Shown here: positions 18,801 to 26,668 of the stretch, in pieces
Numbering within the stretch: position 1 is the first letter of the stretch
Layout of the letters: every line of letters starts with the position of its first letter
Assembly: GCA_964499235.1 (NCBI GenBank)
Contig: CAZCKC010000004.1
Location: 15,128-79,127 of the forward strand
Length of the DNA stretch: 64,000 nucleotides
Source: JAFGRR01 sp964499235
GTDB lineage: Bacteria; Planctomycetota; Phycisphaerae; UBA1845; Fen-1342
Direction: 5' to 3'
Translations under genes and position numbers: made by a program
The notes under the pieces: model-generated
The model's database searches: none
What the model was told of the DNA's origin: nothing
What the model saw: only the letters and a program-made list of their open reading frames with translations

Positions 18801-20251
18801 TCGCGCCCGGTCACAAGCACGCCGGTCACGGTGCCGTCCGCGTCGCGGATCGGCTTGTCGTGCCACTCGATGAGCCGCGTTTCACCCTCTTTCGTAAGGA
18901 CGGGCAGGACCTGGTTGCGTGAGCGGACACCCTGCACAACCGCGGCGATGCGTGTTCGCACCGTCTCCTGCGCATTTTGCGCCACGAAGGCCGTCACGCA
19001 GTCCGCGCCCCGAATCTCCGGCAGCCGGTAGCCGCTGAGCTCCTCCATGTACGGATTGAAGCGGATGATCCGCCCGGTGCGATCGAGCACCAGGATGATC
19101 GTCGGCGTCGTCTCCAGCAGCGACTCGGCGAAGTCGCGCTCGGCCCGCAGCGCCTGCTCGGCCTGCTTGAGCGCGCTGATGTCCGTGTCGCTGCCGCGAT
19201 AGCCCTGTAGCCGGCCGTCCGCGTCCACCCGCGGCAGCCCGTTCGTCGAGACCCAGAGAACCGTACCCTGCTTGGTCAGCACGGGGTTCTCAAGCTTCGT
19301 GAACCGCTGTTGGCGCGTGAACGCGGCGAACACGCCGGCCTTGAACGCCTCCCGGCCGGTCTCGGGATGCAGGTCGTAGAAGTACATCCGCCCGACCAGC
19401 TCTTCCGGCGTGTAGCCGTAGACCTCGGCGGCGACGTTGCTGGCGTACGTGAAACGTCCGTCGACGTCCACCTCCCAGTGCACGGTGCGGCTCTGCTTCG
19501 CGAACTGGTCGAAACGCGTTTGGCTTTCGCACAGTCGGGCTTCCCGTGCCCGCATTGTGCGCCGGGCCCGATGCAGCGCCACCACGAGCCCGCCCAGCAG
19601 CGTCGCCAGCAGCACGGCTACGCTCAGGCTGGCCGGCAGCAACGCCGCCAGCGCCTGGTCCTGCCGCCAGCCGGCCGCGTCGACATCCATCCCCAAGGCC
19701 GCGACCCACGCGCCGCGCTCCTGATCAACCAGCGGCACCCACGCCGTGACCCAGGTGCCCCAGCGGTCGCGCGTCGGGCCGACGACGCCTTTCCGCTCAG
19801 CTGCCACCACGGCCCGGTCCGCTTCGGTCATCTCGCTGTAGCGTTGGCCCGGCGGCGACTCGTCGGGCGATCCCGGCGGCTCGTTGTCGACCAGAAAGAT
19901 CACCCCGCCGTCCGGCCGCCGGCCGAGCAGGTAGACGAAGCGAGCCTCAGGGTAGGCGGCCGTGGCCCGCGCGAGCTGCTCCTTCAGCCGCGTGTAATCC
20001 ACTGTTCCCGCGTCCGCGCTGCTGCCCGTCAACGCCTGCACCCGGTCGAGGTTGATCCCGCCGGCTACGAGCCGGGCATGGTCGAGCAGGTCCGCCCGCA
20101 TCGCCCGGTCCGCGCGCTGCACCTGCCAGTGCGTGAAGAACGCCCCGCCCACCAGCACAGCGCCCGCCAGCGCCAGGTACCAGCGCCAGAGTCCCGGCTG
20201 GGGTTGCTCGACGACCAGCCCGCGGGCCTGCTTCACGAACTGCCTCAGCAC
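15830..20251 (-). CDS. Hybrid sensor histidine kinase with six PAS domains and a receiver
   Basis: About 1,473 aa from GTG 20251 (GTGCTGA overlap with the upstream stop, after GGAAGGCGG). A GTG at 20308 is an alternative. The order is: membrane helix near 20-40, periplasmic sensor of about 165 residues, second helix near 208-230, six PAS(-PAC) units each ending in DITDRKQAE-like linkers, and a coiled coil. The phospho-acceptor box SEFLANMSHEIRTPM follows (His near 1074), then the ATPase domain with NLLGNAIKF, DSGLGM and GGTGLGLTISKRL. A receiver domain ends the protein with LILMDMQMP (Asp near 1385) and a conserved TKP Lys. All catalytic motifs look intact. The sixth PAS has a Cys-rich insert. 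It is a membrane-bound phosphorelay kinase; the signal is unknown. Confidence 0.93.
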   Translation of the reverse strand: MLRQFVKQARGLVVEQPQPGLWRWYLALAGAVLVGGAFFTHWQVQRADRAMRADLLDHARLVAGGINLDRVQALTGSSADAGTVDYTRLKEQLARATAAYPEARFVYLLGRRPDGGVIFLVDNEPPGSPDESPPGQRYSEMTEADRAVVAAERKGVVGPTRDRWGTWVTAWVPLVDQERGAWVAALGMDVDAAGWRQDQALAALLPASLSVAVLLATLLGGLVVALHRARRTMRAREARLCESQTRFDQFAKQSRTVHWEVDVDGRFTYASNVAAEVYGYTPEELVGRMYFYDLHPETGREAFKAGVFAAFTRQQRFTKLENPVLTKQGTVLWVSTNGLPRVDADGRLQGYRGSDTDISALKQAEQALRAERDFAESLLETTPTIILVLDRTGRIIRFNPYMEELSGYRLPEIRGADCVTAFVAQNAQETVRTRIAAVVQGVRSRNQVLPVLTKEGETRLIEWHDKPIRDADGTVTGVLVTGRDVTEQKQTEEQLRCKAAELDHGRRVALSMMEDAEAARAAAAAERQRLSNVIEATNVGTWEWNVQTGATVFNPRWAEMVGYSLAELQPTTVETWQHFMHPEDSARAAALLEEHFAGRSAYFGCEFRIRHRDGHWVWVHGRGRVVSWTADGQPEMMFGTHSDITDRKQAEEALRAKSAELERYFNSSLDLLCIADTEGRFLRLNPEWERVLGYPAAALQNQRFLDYVHPDDVPATVATMEQLAGQQDVLSFENRYRCADGSYRWIEWRSKSNGDLIYAAARDITDRKQAEQELRAQAAFISLLLDAVPDLIFYKSLDGVYLGCNPSFAEFVGRPREAIIGHTDHDLFDAAVADSFRAHDAETMRFGAARHNEEAVTYPDGRKVLLDTIKTPYGDGEGQPLGILGISRDITDRKRSEEQLQSAIRFQQTIIETAATAVFMVDVDQRITEVNDAFVAATGYSRDAIIGEHCCVLEGAPCRDHCGLFDSQRTRRIFRKQCTLQTADGRQLVVVKNAELVRDDRGEIVGGIESFVDVTELSQAREEALQLLQSSEAAKAKLEALNHLLAEQTARANSLAAEAAAANAAKSEFLANMSHEIRTPMTAILGFTEAARDACPRSCEFGRNEYLEYLDVVGRNGDYLIQLINDILDLSKIEAGKLTVEQIACAPAELVGEVESLVRVRSAAKGLDLRVAFENALPATIQSDPTRLRQILINLLGNAIKFTEVGHVTLTVRLVPTADTGPRLEFDVSDSGLGMTSDQADKLFQPFAQADTSTTRKFGGTGLGLTISKRLAEALGGDVRVVWTEPGAGSCFRLTVATGPLDAIPLVAAPRAQAAPQQAAPATTATPPLTGRVLLAEDGPDNQRLIAHLLKKAGATVTVVENGALAVDAALAAEHEGTPFDLILMDMQMPVMDGYTATSTLRERGYRGAIVALTAHAMAADRQKCLDAGCDDYATKPIDRAQLVATLQTAMTRTSVDAGRHADGGPSDATSRF

Positions 20252-21858
20252 GCCACACCGCCTTCCGTCACGCTGGCATAACGGGGCGGCCGTGTCAGCT
20301 CGGCGCACAGCGCGTTGACCTCGGCCTTCAGTTCCAGCACGCGGCCTTCACGACCGAGCATCGAACCGTAGAGCTTCTCTTTTTCGTCCAAAGAGGCATT
20401 CAGGTCGGCCAGGGCGGCCTCGGCCTTGCACCGCGCTTCCTCGGCGGCCGCTCGGCCACGATCGGCGGCGGCCCGGTCTTCGAGGGCATCCGCCGCAAGG
20501 CTGGCTAGCGCGGCGACCCGCTCTTCCAGCGGCAACGTGACGTTCACCTGCGCCGACCCGCCCGGCAGCGCCGGCGTGCAGTCATGCGGTGGATAGGCGG
20601 CCGGGCGCTGCAGCTCATGGCAGAGCGTGTTGACCTCGGCCTTCAGCTCGCGGAGGCGCAGCTCGCGGCTCAGGGTGATCTGCTCGAACCGCTCGAGCTC
20701 CTCGAGGCGGCGCTCGATAGCGGCGTTGGCGGCCTGGATGTCCGTCAGGTCGCGGACCGCACACAGCACACCCGTGATGGCGCCGTTGGAATCGCGGACC
20801 GGTGACTTGGCCACCTGGACCCAGCGTCGGCCCTGCCCGCCGGTGACCGGGCCGTCGTGAACGCGTGTCCGGCCTTCGGCGATGACCCGGCGGTCCTCGG
20901 CGCGGTGGGCGGCCGCCTCGTCGGGGGGGAAGAAGTCCTCGTCGGAGTGGCCAATGACGCTATCGGCCGACCGTCCCAGCAAGTCGCACAGCGCGGGGTT
21001 GACGAGCTGGTAGCGCGAATCGCGGTCCTTGAGCACGATCGGGTCGTAGCACGCGTCCACGACCATCTGGAACAGCTTCTTCTGCTCGGCCAGGTCCTGG
21101 TGCGCGGCTTCTCGTTCGCGGGCGTGGCGGGCGATTGGGCGCCCCGTCAGGGCGATCGCCACCAGGCCGAGTACCCACACGGCCGCGTACGAGACCCCGA
21201 GGGTCGCCAGCATGTCGCGCTCTTGCGCGAGGAACGGGGCCAGGGGAAGCGCCACCGCGATGCCACCGCGGATGTCGCCGACCGCGTAGCCCTGTTGGCC
21301 GTGACATTTCAAGCAGCCTTCCTGCGTGACCATTGCCCGCATGTGTCGCAGGTGCGGCTCTCCGTTGAGCTCGGTAAAGTCCGTCGCGTGGGTTGCGCCG
21401 CGTTCGAAGGACTCCAGCGCGGCGCGCTCCCAAGGGTCGGGGGCATTTTCGGGACGAAGCAGCTTCAAGCTGGTGATGTGGGTATGGACGGTGAAATTGT
21501 CGTAAAAGGCCTCGTTGAGCTGGCGCACCATGTAGGCGGGGTTCATCAGCGTCAGCGGTGTGCCGTCCGGCTTGGTGATGTCGCGGTCCGGGATTTGCGC
21601 CAGCCCCGGATTCGCGGGCGTTTGCTCGGTAACCGGGACGTAGACGCCTCCGTGCATGGCCGACCAGCGGCGAAAGGCCTGATCCTTGGCAAACCCCTCC
21701 TCCGCGAGCTCCAACGCCATCATTCGGGTCGCGTGACGGACTTGAGCCACATTGACGCCGAGCAGGCCGGCCAGCACGAGCGTCCACCCGACGGCCGCGG
21801 AGACGGCGTACAGCCGGATGCGGCTCGACAGCAGCCTGCTACGCTTCGAAACGCGCAC
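20245..21858 (-). CDS. DUF3365 c-haem-type membrane sensor with PAS, no kinase
   Basis: This 537-aa protein starts at GTG 21858 after AGAGGGGCGG. A first helix near 17-38 is followed by a periplasmic DUF3365 domain (about 45-210). That domain contains CLKCHGQQG near 181, a CxxCH covalent haem motif, and MNPAYMVRQLNEAF, typical of this family. A second helix (YAAVWVLGLVAIAL) leads to one PAS domain (LFQMVVDACYDPIVLKDRDS) and then coiled coil. There is no HisKA or ATPase domain. Two copies of an ELKAEVNxLCxEL linker lie at about 415 and 512. The gene ends inside the start of the hybrid kinase gene, so both are translated together. It probably senses redox state or a gas and signals through that kinase. 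This is an inference. Confidence 0.85.
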   Translation of the reverse strand: MRVSKRSRLLSSRIRLYAVSAAVGWTLVLAGLLGVNVAQVRHATRMMALELAEEGFAKDQAFRRWSAMHGGVYVPVTEQTPANPGLAQIPDRDITKPDGTPLTLMNPAYMVRQLNEAFYDNFTVHTHITSLKLLRPENAPDPWERAALESFERGATHATDFTELNGEPHLRHMRAMVTQEGCLKCHGQQGYAVGDIRGGIAVALPLAPFLAQERDMLATLGVSYAAVWVLGLVAIALTGRPIARHAREREAAHQDLAEQKKLFQMVVDACYDPIVLKDRDSRYQLVNPALCDLLGRSADSVIGHSDEDFFPPDEAAAHRAEDRRVIAEGRTRVHDGPVTGGQGRRWVQVAKSPVRDSNGAITGVLCAVRDLTDIQAANAAIERRLEELERFEQITLSRELRLRELKAEVNTLCHELQRPAAYPPHDCTPALPGGSAQVNVTLPLEERVAALASLAADALEDRAAADRGRAAAEEARCKAEAALADLNASLDEKEKLYGSMLGREGRVLELKAEVNALCAELTRPPRYASVTEGGVAC

Positions 21859-22122
21859 GAAACCGCCCCTCTGATGATCCGCCCCCGGACGCCGGGTCGT
21901 GCGCCGCGCAGCGCGCGGGCATTCCCGTAGGTTGTTTCGGACAATTGAGCCAGGTTCTGTGGTTGGTGTGGCCGTGTACCGCGGTGGATGTCGCCGACGC
22001 GATTGTGCCCGACCAGCGAAGCTTTTATCGGGAGCGCGGAGCGTCGAAGGACGCGACTGTCGGTCGAACGTCCGCAGGCGCGGTGAAGGTGGAGGAGCCT
22101 CTTCGCGACCGGGGCGACTGGC

Positions 22123-23808
22123 TTAGGTCCCGCCGTACTGTTGATAAAACGCGGCCTCGGCGGCGGCCGTCCCGATCAGCACGATCTCGCCGCCCGCGGG
22201 CAGGACGGCGGTCGGCGGTGGGTTGGTTTGGAGGCCTTCTGCCCCGACAAGGGCGATCACGCTGCAGCCGGTGTCGCGTCGGACCGAGGTCTCGGCAAGA
22301 GGGCGGTCGGCCAAGGCGGCGGGGACCTTGACCTTGAAGACCGCGAGCCCCTCGGCCAGCAGGACGGTGGCGGTCCGCTGGAGCAGGTTCATGACCGCGT
22401 TGGCGCCCATCGAGGTGTGGGACATGACGAAGTCGGCCCCGGCGCGGTGCAGTGTCGGCAGGTTCCGCTCGAGCGTCGCGCGGCTGATGATCTGGATGTC
22501 GGGTCGCAGCCGCCGGCAGTACAGCGTGAGGTAGATGTTGGTGTTGTCGTCGTTGGTGGTGATCACGACGGTGGGGGTTTTCATGATGCCGGCGGACTGG
22601 AGCACCTCGAGCTCGGCCGCGTCGCCGATAATCAGGCGGTCGGCCGCGCCGACCCGCCCGCCGACCTTCTCGATGATGCGGTAGTCGACGTGTCGCTCCT
22701 GCAGCGCGCGGGCGGTGGAGCGTCCGACGCGGCCACCGCCGATAATGACCGTCGCCGCGCCGGAGACGTTGTAGATGGCGAAGTGCTCGTCGTAGTTCTG
22801 GAGCTGCTCGGCCGAGCCGGCCAGGACGAGCACGGTGTTGTTGCTGATCAGCGTGTCGGGCTGAGCGGGTTCGAAGCGGCCGCGCTCCCAGACCCCGACG
22901 ACGCTGACGCCGAGGGCGCTGAGCTGGTTCTCGCGGAGCGTCCGGCCGACGAGCGGCGTCCGCAGGGCGTTGGCCTCGGCGATCAGTAGCTCGTCGAACT
23001 GGCCGATAACGTGGGTCATCGCGTCACCGCCGAGGACGCGGCGGGCGAGCGACGCGCCGAGCATCTCGCGGAGTTCGAGCACGTGCGAGCTGCCGGCCAG
23101 CTCGAGGATATCGACCGACGCGGCCCTGTCGGCGGTGGCGATCACCGGCACTGCCGCGGCGACCTCGCGCAGGGTAGCGACGACGTTGGTGTTCAGGGCG
23201 TCGTTGGCGCTCGTGAACACGAGGGCGGCTCTGCCGACGTTGACCGCTTCGTACGTCTCGGGCTTGTCGAGCTCGCCGCGCACGATCCGCAGCCCGGCGT
23301 CGTGGAGTTGCAGCGCCTCCTCCTGCTCTTGGACCAGCAGGACGTAGGGCTGCTTCTGCTGGTTGAGCTTGGCGATCAGGCTGGTGGTGACCGGGTCGTA
23401 GTTGGTCAGGATGACGTGGTCGGCGAGATCGTGCGCCGAACGGGGGGCCCGAGCGGCCTCGCGCGACTCGAGCCAGGGCGCGTAGAAGAACTGGATAAAC
23501 GTGAACGGCAGCAGGACCAGCAGGAACACGATGCCCGAAAGCAGCACCATGATCGAGAACGCCCGGCCGAGGTCGCTCTGAAAGGTGATGTCGCCGAAGC
23601 CGAGCGTCGACATCACCGTCAGCGTCCAGTAGAAGCCCGTCACCCAGCTGTGGTCCTGGTCTTCCCACGCCATGATGTAGTGAAACAGCACGCTGTATAG
23701 AACGATGAGGCCGGCCAGCGCGAACAGAAACTGCCCGAGCGCGAGCAGGTTCCGCTTGCTCCGGCGGTTGCCAAGGAGAAACAGCAGCTGCGACGGGAGA
23801 TATTTCAT
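22123..23808 (-). CDS. K+ channel with two RCK (TrkA-N/TrkA-C) units
   Basis: This 561-aa protein has a short cytosolic start, a helix near 22-45, and a pore helix and filter (LTVMSTLGFGDITF, near residue 66-72; the filter is TLGFGD rather than TVGYGD). A second helix near 85-110 follows. The first RCK unit (DHVILTNYDPVTTSLIAKL) lacks the GxGxxG nucleotide loop. The second (ATVIIGGGRVGRSTARAL) keeps it, with an acidic residue at the end of the next strand (RIIEK). The C-terminal TrkA-C-like part ends the protein. Family knowledge points to a ligand- or nucleotide-gated two-helix K+ channel of the MthK/GsuK type in the inner membrane. The gene is monocistronic with its own promoter. Confidence 0.92.
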   Translation of the reverse strand: MKYLPSQLLFLLGNRRSKRNLLALGQFLFALAGLIVLYSVLFHYIMAWEDQDHSWVTGFYWTLTVMSTLGFGDITFQSDLGRAFSIMVLLSGIVFLLVLLPFTFIQFFYAPWLESREAARAPRSAHDLADHVILTNYDPVTTSLIAKLNQQKQPYVLLVQEQEEALQLHDAGLRIVRGELDKPETYEAVNVGRAALVFTSANDALNTNVVATLREVAAAVPVIATADRAASVDILELAGSSHVLELREMLGASLARRVLGGDAMTHVIGQFDELLIAEANALRTPLVGRTLRENQLSALGVSVVGVWERGRFEPAQPDTLISNNTVLVLAGSAEQLQNYDEHFAIYNVSGAATVIIGGGRVGRSTARALQERHVDYRIIEKVGGRVGAADRLIIGDAAELEVLQSAGIMKTPTVVITTNDDNTNIYLTLYCRRLRPDIQIISRATLERNLPTLHRAGADFVMSHTSMGANAVMNLLQRTATVLLAEGLAVFKVKVPAALADRPLAETSVRRDTGCSVIALVGAEGLQTNPPPTAVLPAGGEIVLIGTAAAEAAFYQQYGGT

Positions 23809-23850
23809 CGGCGACCCCAGGGGACGGGAAGGCTGCCGGCCACTGGGGGG

Positions 23851-23879
23851 ATTATTCGGGTTGCGGGCCCGCTTGCCAA
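23851..23879 (-). promoter_or_regulatory. Predicted sigma70-type promoter for the K+ channel gene
   Basis: On the minus strand TTGGCA (23879-23874) is followed by a 17-base spacer and AATAAT (23856-23851). Transcription would start near 23844, leaving a leader of about 35 bases before ATG 23808. The box quality and spacing are good for such a GC-rich genome. Confidence 0.55.
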
Positions 23880-23953
23880 TCCCCGCGGGGCTGTCGCGGC
23901 GGTGATCCGAGGTCCGGCGGCACCGATTGGGCGTGGAGATCAGGCGCGACGGC

Positions 23954-25132
23954 TCAGGATTTCGGCGCCGCGGCGGGCAAGCCGGCCGCCACTTCGCGGG
24001 GCACGTCTTCCTCGAGCTCGAGCTTCAGGGAGAGGAACTTGAGCAGATCGCGGAGGGTCAGCGTGCCCTCGAGGTGGTCGTCCCTCACCACCATCAGCCG
24101 CGAGGCGTTCTGTCGCTGCATCTTCATCAACGCCGCCACCGCGTCGGCGTCGGGGGCGATCGTGTTGTCCTCGGTGCAGGGCTGGGCGATCTCGCGCACC
24201 GCGGTCTGGTCCCACCGCTCGCGCGGGACGCTGCTCACCGCGCGGGCGGTCAGGCAGCCGACGAGCGATCCGTTCTCCGTGACAGGGAACATGCGGTGGT
24301 GGTGGCGGTAGAGGTACTTCTCGACGGCGTCCTCGACGTTGATCGACGGCGGCACCGTGACCGGCTCGGTGGCCATAAAGCGCCGCACGGGCTCGCCTTC
24401 CAGTGTCCGCCGCATCAGCAGCTGCTGGTACGATGACTGCGCCGCCCCCCGCAGGAACAGCCCGATCAGCACCCACCAGATGCCGCCCATGACATTCCCG
24501 CCGACGATGCTCAGCACGCCCAGCACGATCAGGAAGATGCCGAAGCCCATACCGATGCGCGACGTCATGCGCGTTGCCCGCTTCAGGCTGTTGTTCCACT
24601 TCCACAGCGCCGATCGCAGTACCCGCCCACCGTCCAGTGGAAACGCCGGCACGAGATTGAACGCGACCAGCACGCCGTTCATGATCCCCACATACGACAA
24701 CACCGCGTTGACGCCCTGGGGCCAGTTCAGCGCCCGGCCCGCCGCCGCCGCGGCCAGGCACACGGCGCCCACCACGATGCTCGTGATCGGCCCCGCGATC
24801 GCCACCTGGAACTCCGCCCGCGGATGGGGCGGTTCGTCGTGCATCTCAGCCACGCCGCCGAAGATGAACAGCGTGATCCCCTTCATCGGCACGCCGTGCC
24901 GCCGCGCCACCAGCGAATGCCCGAACTCGTGCACCACGATCGACGCGAACAGGCCCAGCGCCGCCATCACGCCCATGACCCAGTAGGTCGCCGTGGCGAG
25001 GTCCGGGTAAGCGGTCGGAAAGACCCCGGCCGCCAGCGACCAGCTCACCAGCAGGAAGATCAGCAGCCAGCTCAGGTCGATGCGCACCGGAAAGCCGAAC
25101 AACGAAAACAGCTTGAATGCTTTACCGAACAT
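23954..25132 (-). CDS. Site-2 protease-type M50 metalloprotease with CBS domains
   Basis: About 392 aa from ATG 25132, preceded by GAGGACCT. The upstream in-frame extension has no ribosome site. Helices surround the zinc motif VVHEFGHSLVARRHG, with the third ligand in FNLVPAFPLDGGRVLRSAL. Both match site-2 proteases of the SpoIVFB/M50 type, which cut membrane-bound substrates within the bilayer. The C-terminal 150 residues form a CBS pair (MATEPVTVPPSINVEDAVEK, then MVVRDDHLEGTLTLRDLLKF), probably a nucleotide-sensing regulator. The catalytic residues are complete. The substrate cannot be told from the neighbours. Confidence 0.92.
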   Translation of the reverse strand: MFGKAFKLFSLFGFPVRIDLSWLLIFLLVSWSLAAGVFPTAYPDLATATYWVMGVMAALGLFASIVVHEFGHSLVARRHGVPMKGITLFIFGGVAEMHDEPPHPRAEFQVAIAGPITSIVVGAVCLAAAAAGRALNWPQGVNAVLSYVGIMNGVLVAFNLVPAFPLDGGRVLRSALWKWNNSLKRATRMTSRIGMGFGIFLIVLGVLSIVGGNVMGGIWWVLIGLFLRGAAQSSYQQLLMRRTLEGEPVRRFMATEPVTVPPSINVEDAVEKYLYRHHHRMFPVTENGSLVGCLTARAVSSVPRERWDQTAVREIAQPCTEDNTIAPDADAVAALMKMQRQNASRLMVVRDDHLEGTLTLRDLLKFLSLKLELEEDVPREVAAGLPAAAPKS

Positions 25133-25242
25133 AGGTCCTCGTGTTGAAACGATTACGCCGGCCCGCCGCCCCAGCGTCGCGACGACGCGGTACTCCATTT
25201 CCAACTGCCAGCATCCGCCCTTCGGCTGACACTGCCCTGAAC

Positions 25243-25268
25243 CCGACCTGAAATCGTTGTCAGGTCGG
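25243..25268. repeat. Inverted repeat between the M50 gene and the PRT-epimerase remnant
   Basis: CCGACCTGA at 25243-25251 pairs exactly with TCAGGTCGG at 25260-25268 across an 8-base loop. No T-run follows on either strand. It could be a regulatory palindrome for the M50 gene or a weak terminator for the upstream minus-strand remnant. Confidence 0.4.
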
Positions 25269-25318
25269 CGGGTGTTCGGCGCGCCTGGAACCCTTTTCAC
25301 CACTGCGTCAGGAGCTCG

Positions 25319-26329
25319 TCAGTTGAAGCCCCGTCGGTACCAGTGCCCCACGGCCGACGCGGTCAGCTGGCGTTCGTGTATCCGATGGATCTGGCGCGAC
25401 AGCGGCAACGAGTCGCAGCCATCGGTCTAGACGCCGGCAATCCGCAAAAGGACCGTCGGCAGGTCGCCGCTGGCCGCGCGGATCGCGTCCTCGGCCCGGA
25501 CCTTTGATTGCGGGTACTCCCACTGGGCTTCGAGCGGCTGGTCTTCCGAGAGGGGCCGGCCGGGTTCGGTCGGTACGTGGACCAACATCGTGCTGGAAAA
25601 GACGAACTGCTCGGTGTTCAACGCGTGGGCGGCCGGCACCATCCGTTCGGAGCCTTCAACGGTGATGCGGTCGTACAGCTCACTCGGCGCCCCGGAAAAG
25701 TCATAGTACGCCGCCAACCGGATCACCGACGCCAGGCACCCGGTGAGGCGGTCGCGGACCGCGGTGGTCGCGTCGGCCACACTGGCGTCCGACGTCACGT
25801 CCGTCTTGATGAACGCGGCGTCTCCGCGGAGGGGCTTTTTGGGCGCCTTGATGTCGAGCGCGAAGACGCGATACGGGTCCTGCGACGCGACCGCTTCGAT
25901 GCCGGCTTGCATGGTCGCGCCGGTCGCCACCCCGTCGTCGACGAGAAAAACATCGCGGCCGCTGAGATCGGGCTGCGGCCGATCGCCGCGATAGGCCTCC
26001 GACCGCCGCCGCAGCTCTGCTTGCTCGCGCTGCGTCACCGCCTCGATCGTCTGGTCATCGATGCCGAGCTGGCGGCAGAGTTCCTCGTCGACGTAGCGGG
26101 CGTCGCCGGAAGCGATCGCGCCGAATGCCAACTCCTCGTGTCCCGGCACGCCGAGCTTGCAGACCAAGAGCAAATCGAGCGCCAGGTCGTGGGCGGCCGC
26201 GATCTCGTGCGCGACCGGCACGCCGCCACGCGGCAAAGCCAAAAGGAGCGTATCCGGATCGACGCGCGGTGCGACCTGCTCGGCCAAAGCTTGACCGGCC
26301 GACGCGCGGTGAGCGAACGGCTGCGGCAT
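25319..26329 (-). pseudogene. Phosphoribosyltransferase fused to truncated NAD-epimerase, with in-frame TAG
   Basis: From ATG 26329 the first 180 residues are a phosphoribosyltransferase (LLALPRGGVPVAHEIA, then DVFLVDDGVATGATM, the PRPP loop). The usual C-terminal third is missing. At about residue 186 the frame passes into an NAD-dependent epimerase/SDR (YRVFALDIKAPKKPL, VIRLAAYYDFSGAPSELYD, YPQSKVRAEDAI) that lacks its N-terminal Rossmann glycine loop. The frame stops at TAG 25427, exactly where the family reads IAGVY. Reading on in the same frame gives TDGCDSLPLSRQIHRIHERQ, still family-like, to a TGA at 25319. This looks like a deletion fusion of two adjacent genes, followed by a nonsense change. 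Neither activity is likely to survive intact. Confidence 0.75.
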
Positions 26330-26561
26330 GAGGTGAGCCTCGCTGGGGGCGAGACCGCCAACCTGGCCGCCTTCGGCGTGGCCCGCGGTCCGATCCAGGG
26401 GGCAAGCATGCATCCCCGCACTGACGTCGGCTTGAACACGAGCTTAAAAAATCGTAAGTAGCCCCATCCAGTCCGCTCAATGGACACCTCAGATCAGCCG
26501 GAGCTTGCGGGGCGCGGCTCGGCCAGGCCGGACGGCCAGAAGCGCATTTCACGCTCCCGAC

Positions 26562-26591
26562 TTGATCACGTCCGGCCCGTGGCGCGATAAT
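26562..26591 (+). promoter_or_regulatory. Predicted promoter for the nucleoside hydrolase-FmdE gene
   Basis: TTGATC (26562-26567), an 18-base spacer and GATAAT (26586-26591) form a plausible sigma70-type promoter. It would give a leader of about 70 bases to ATG 26669. The rest of the gene-free stretch 26330-26668 shows nothing else I can support. Confidence 0.45.
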
Positions 26592-26668
26592 GTCAGACGC
26601 CAGCCATCGCGCCCCACGGGCGGTGCGCGGATCTCATTGCGACCAGCGCTCACGGAGCAATCCTGGAC

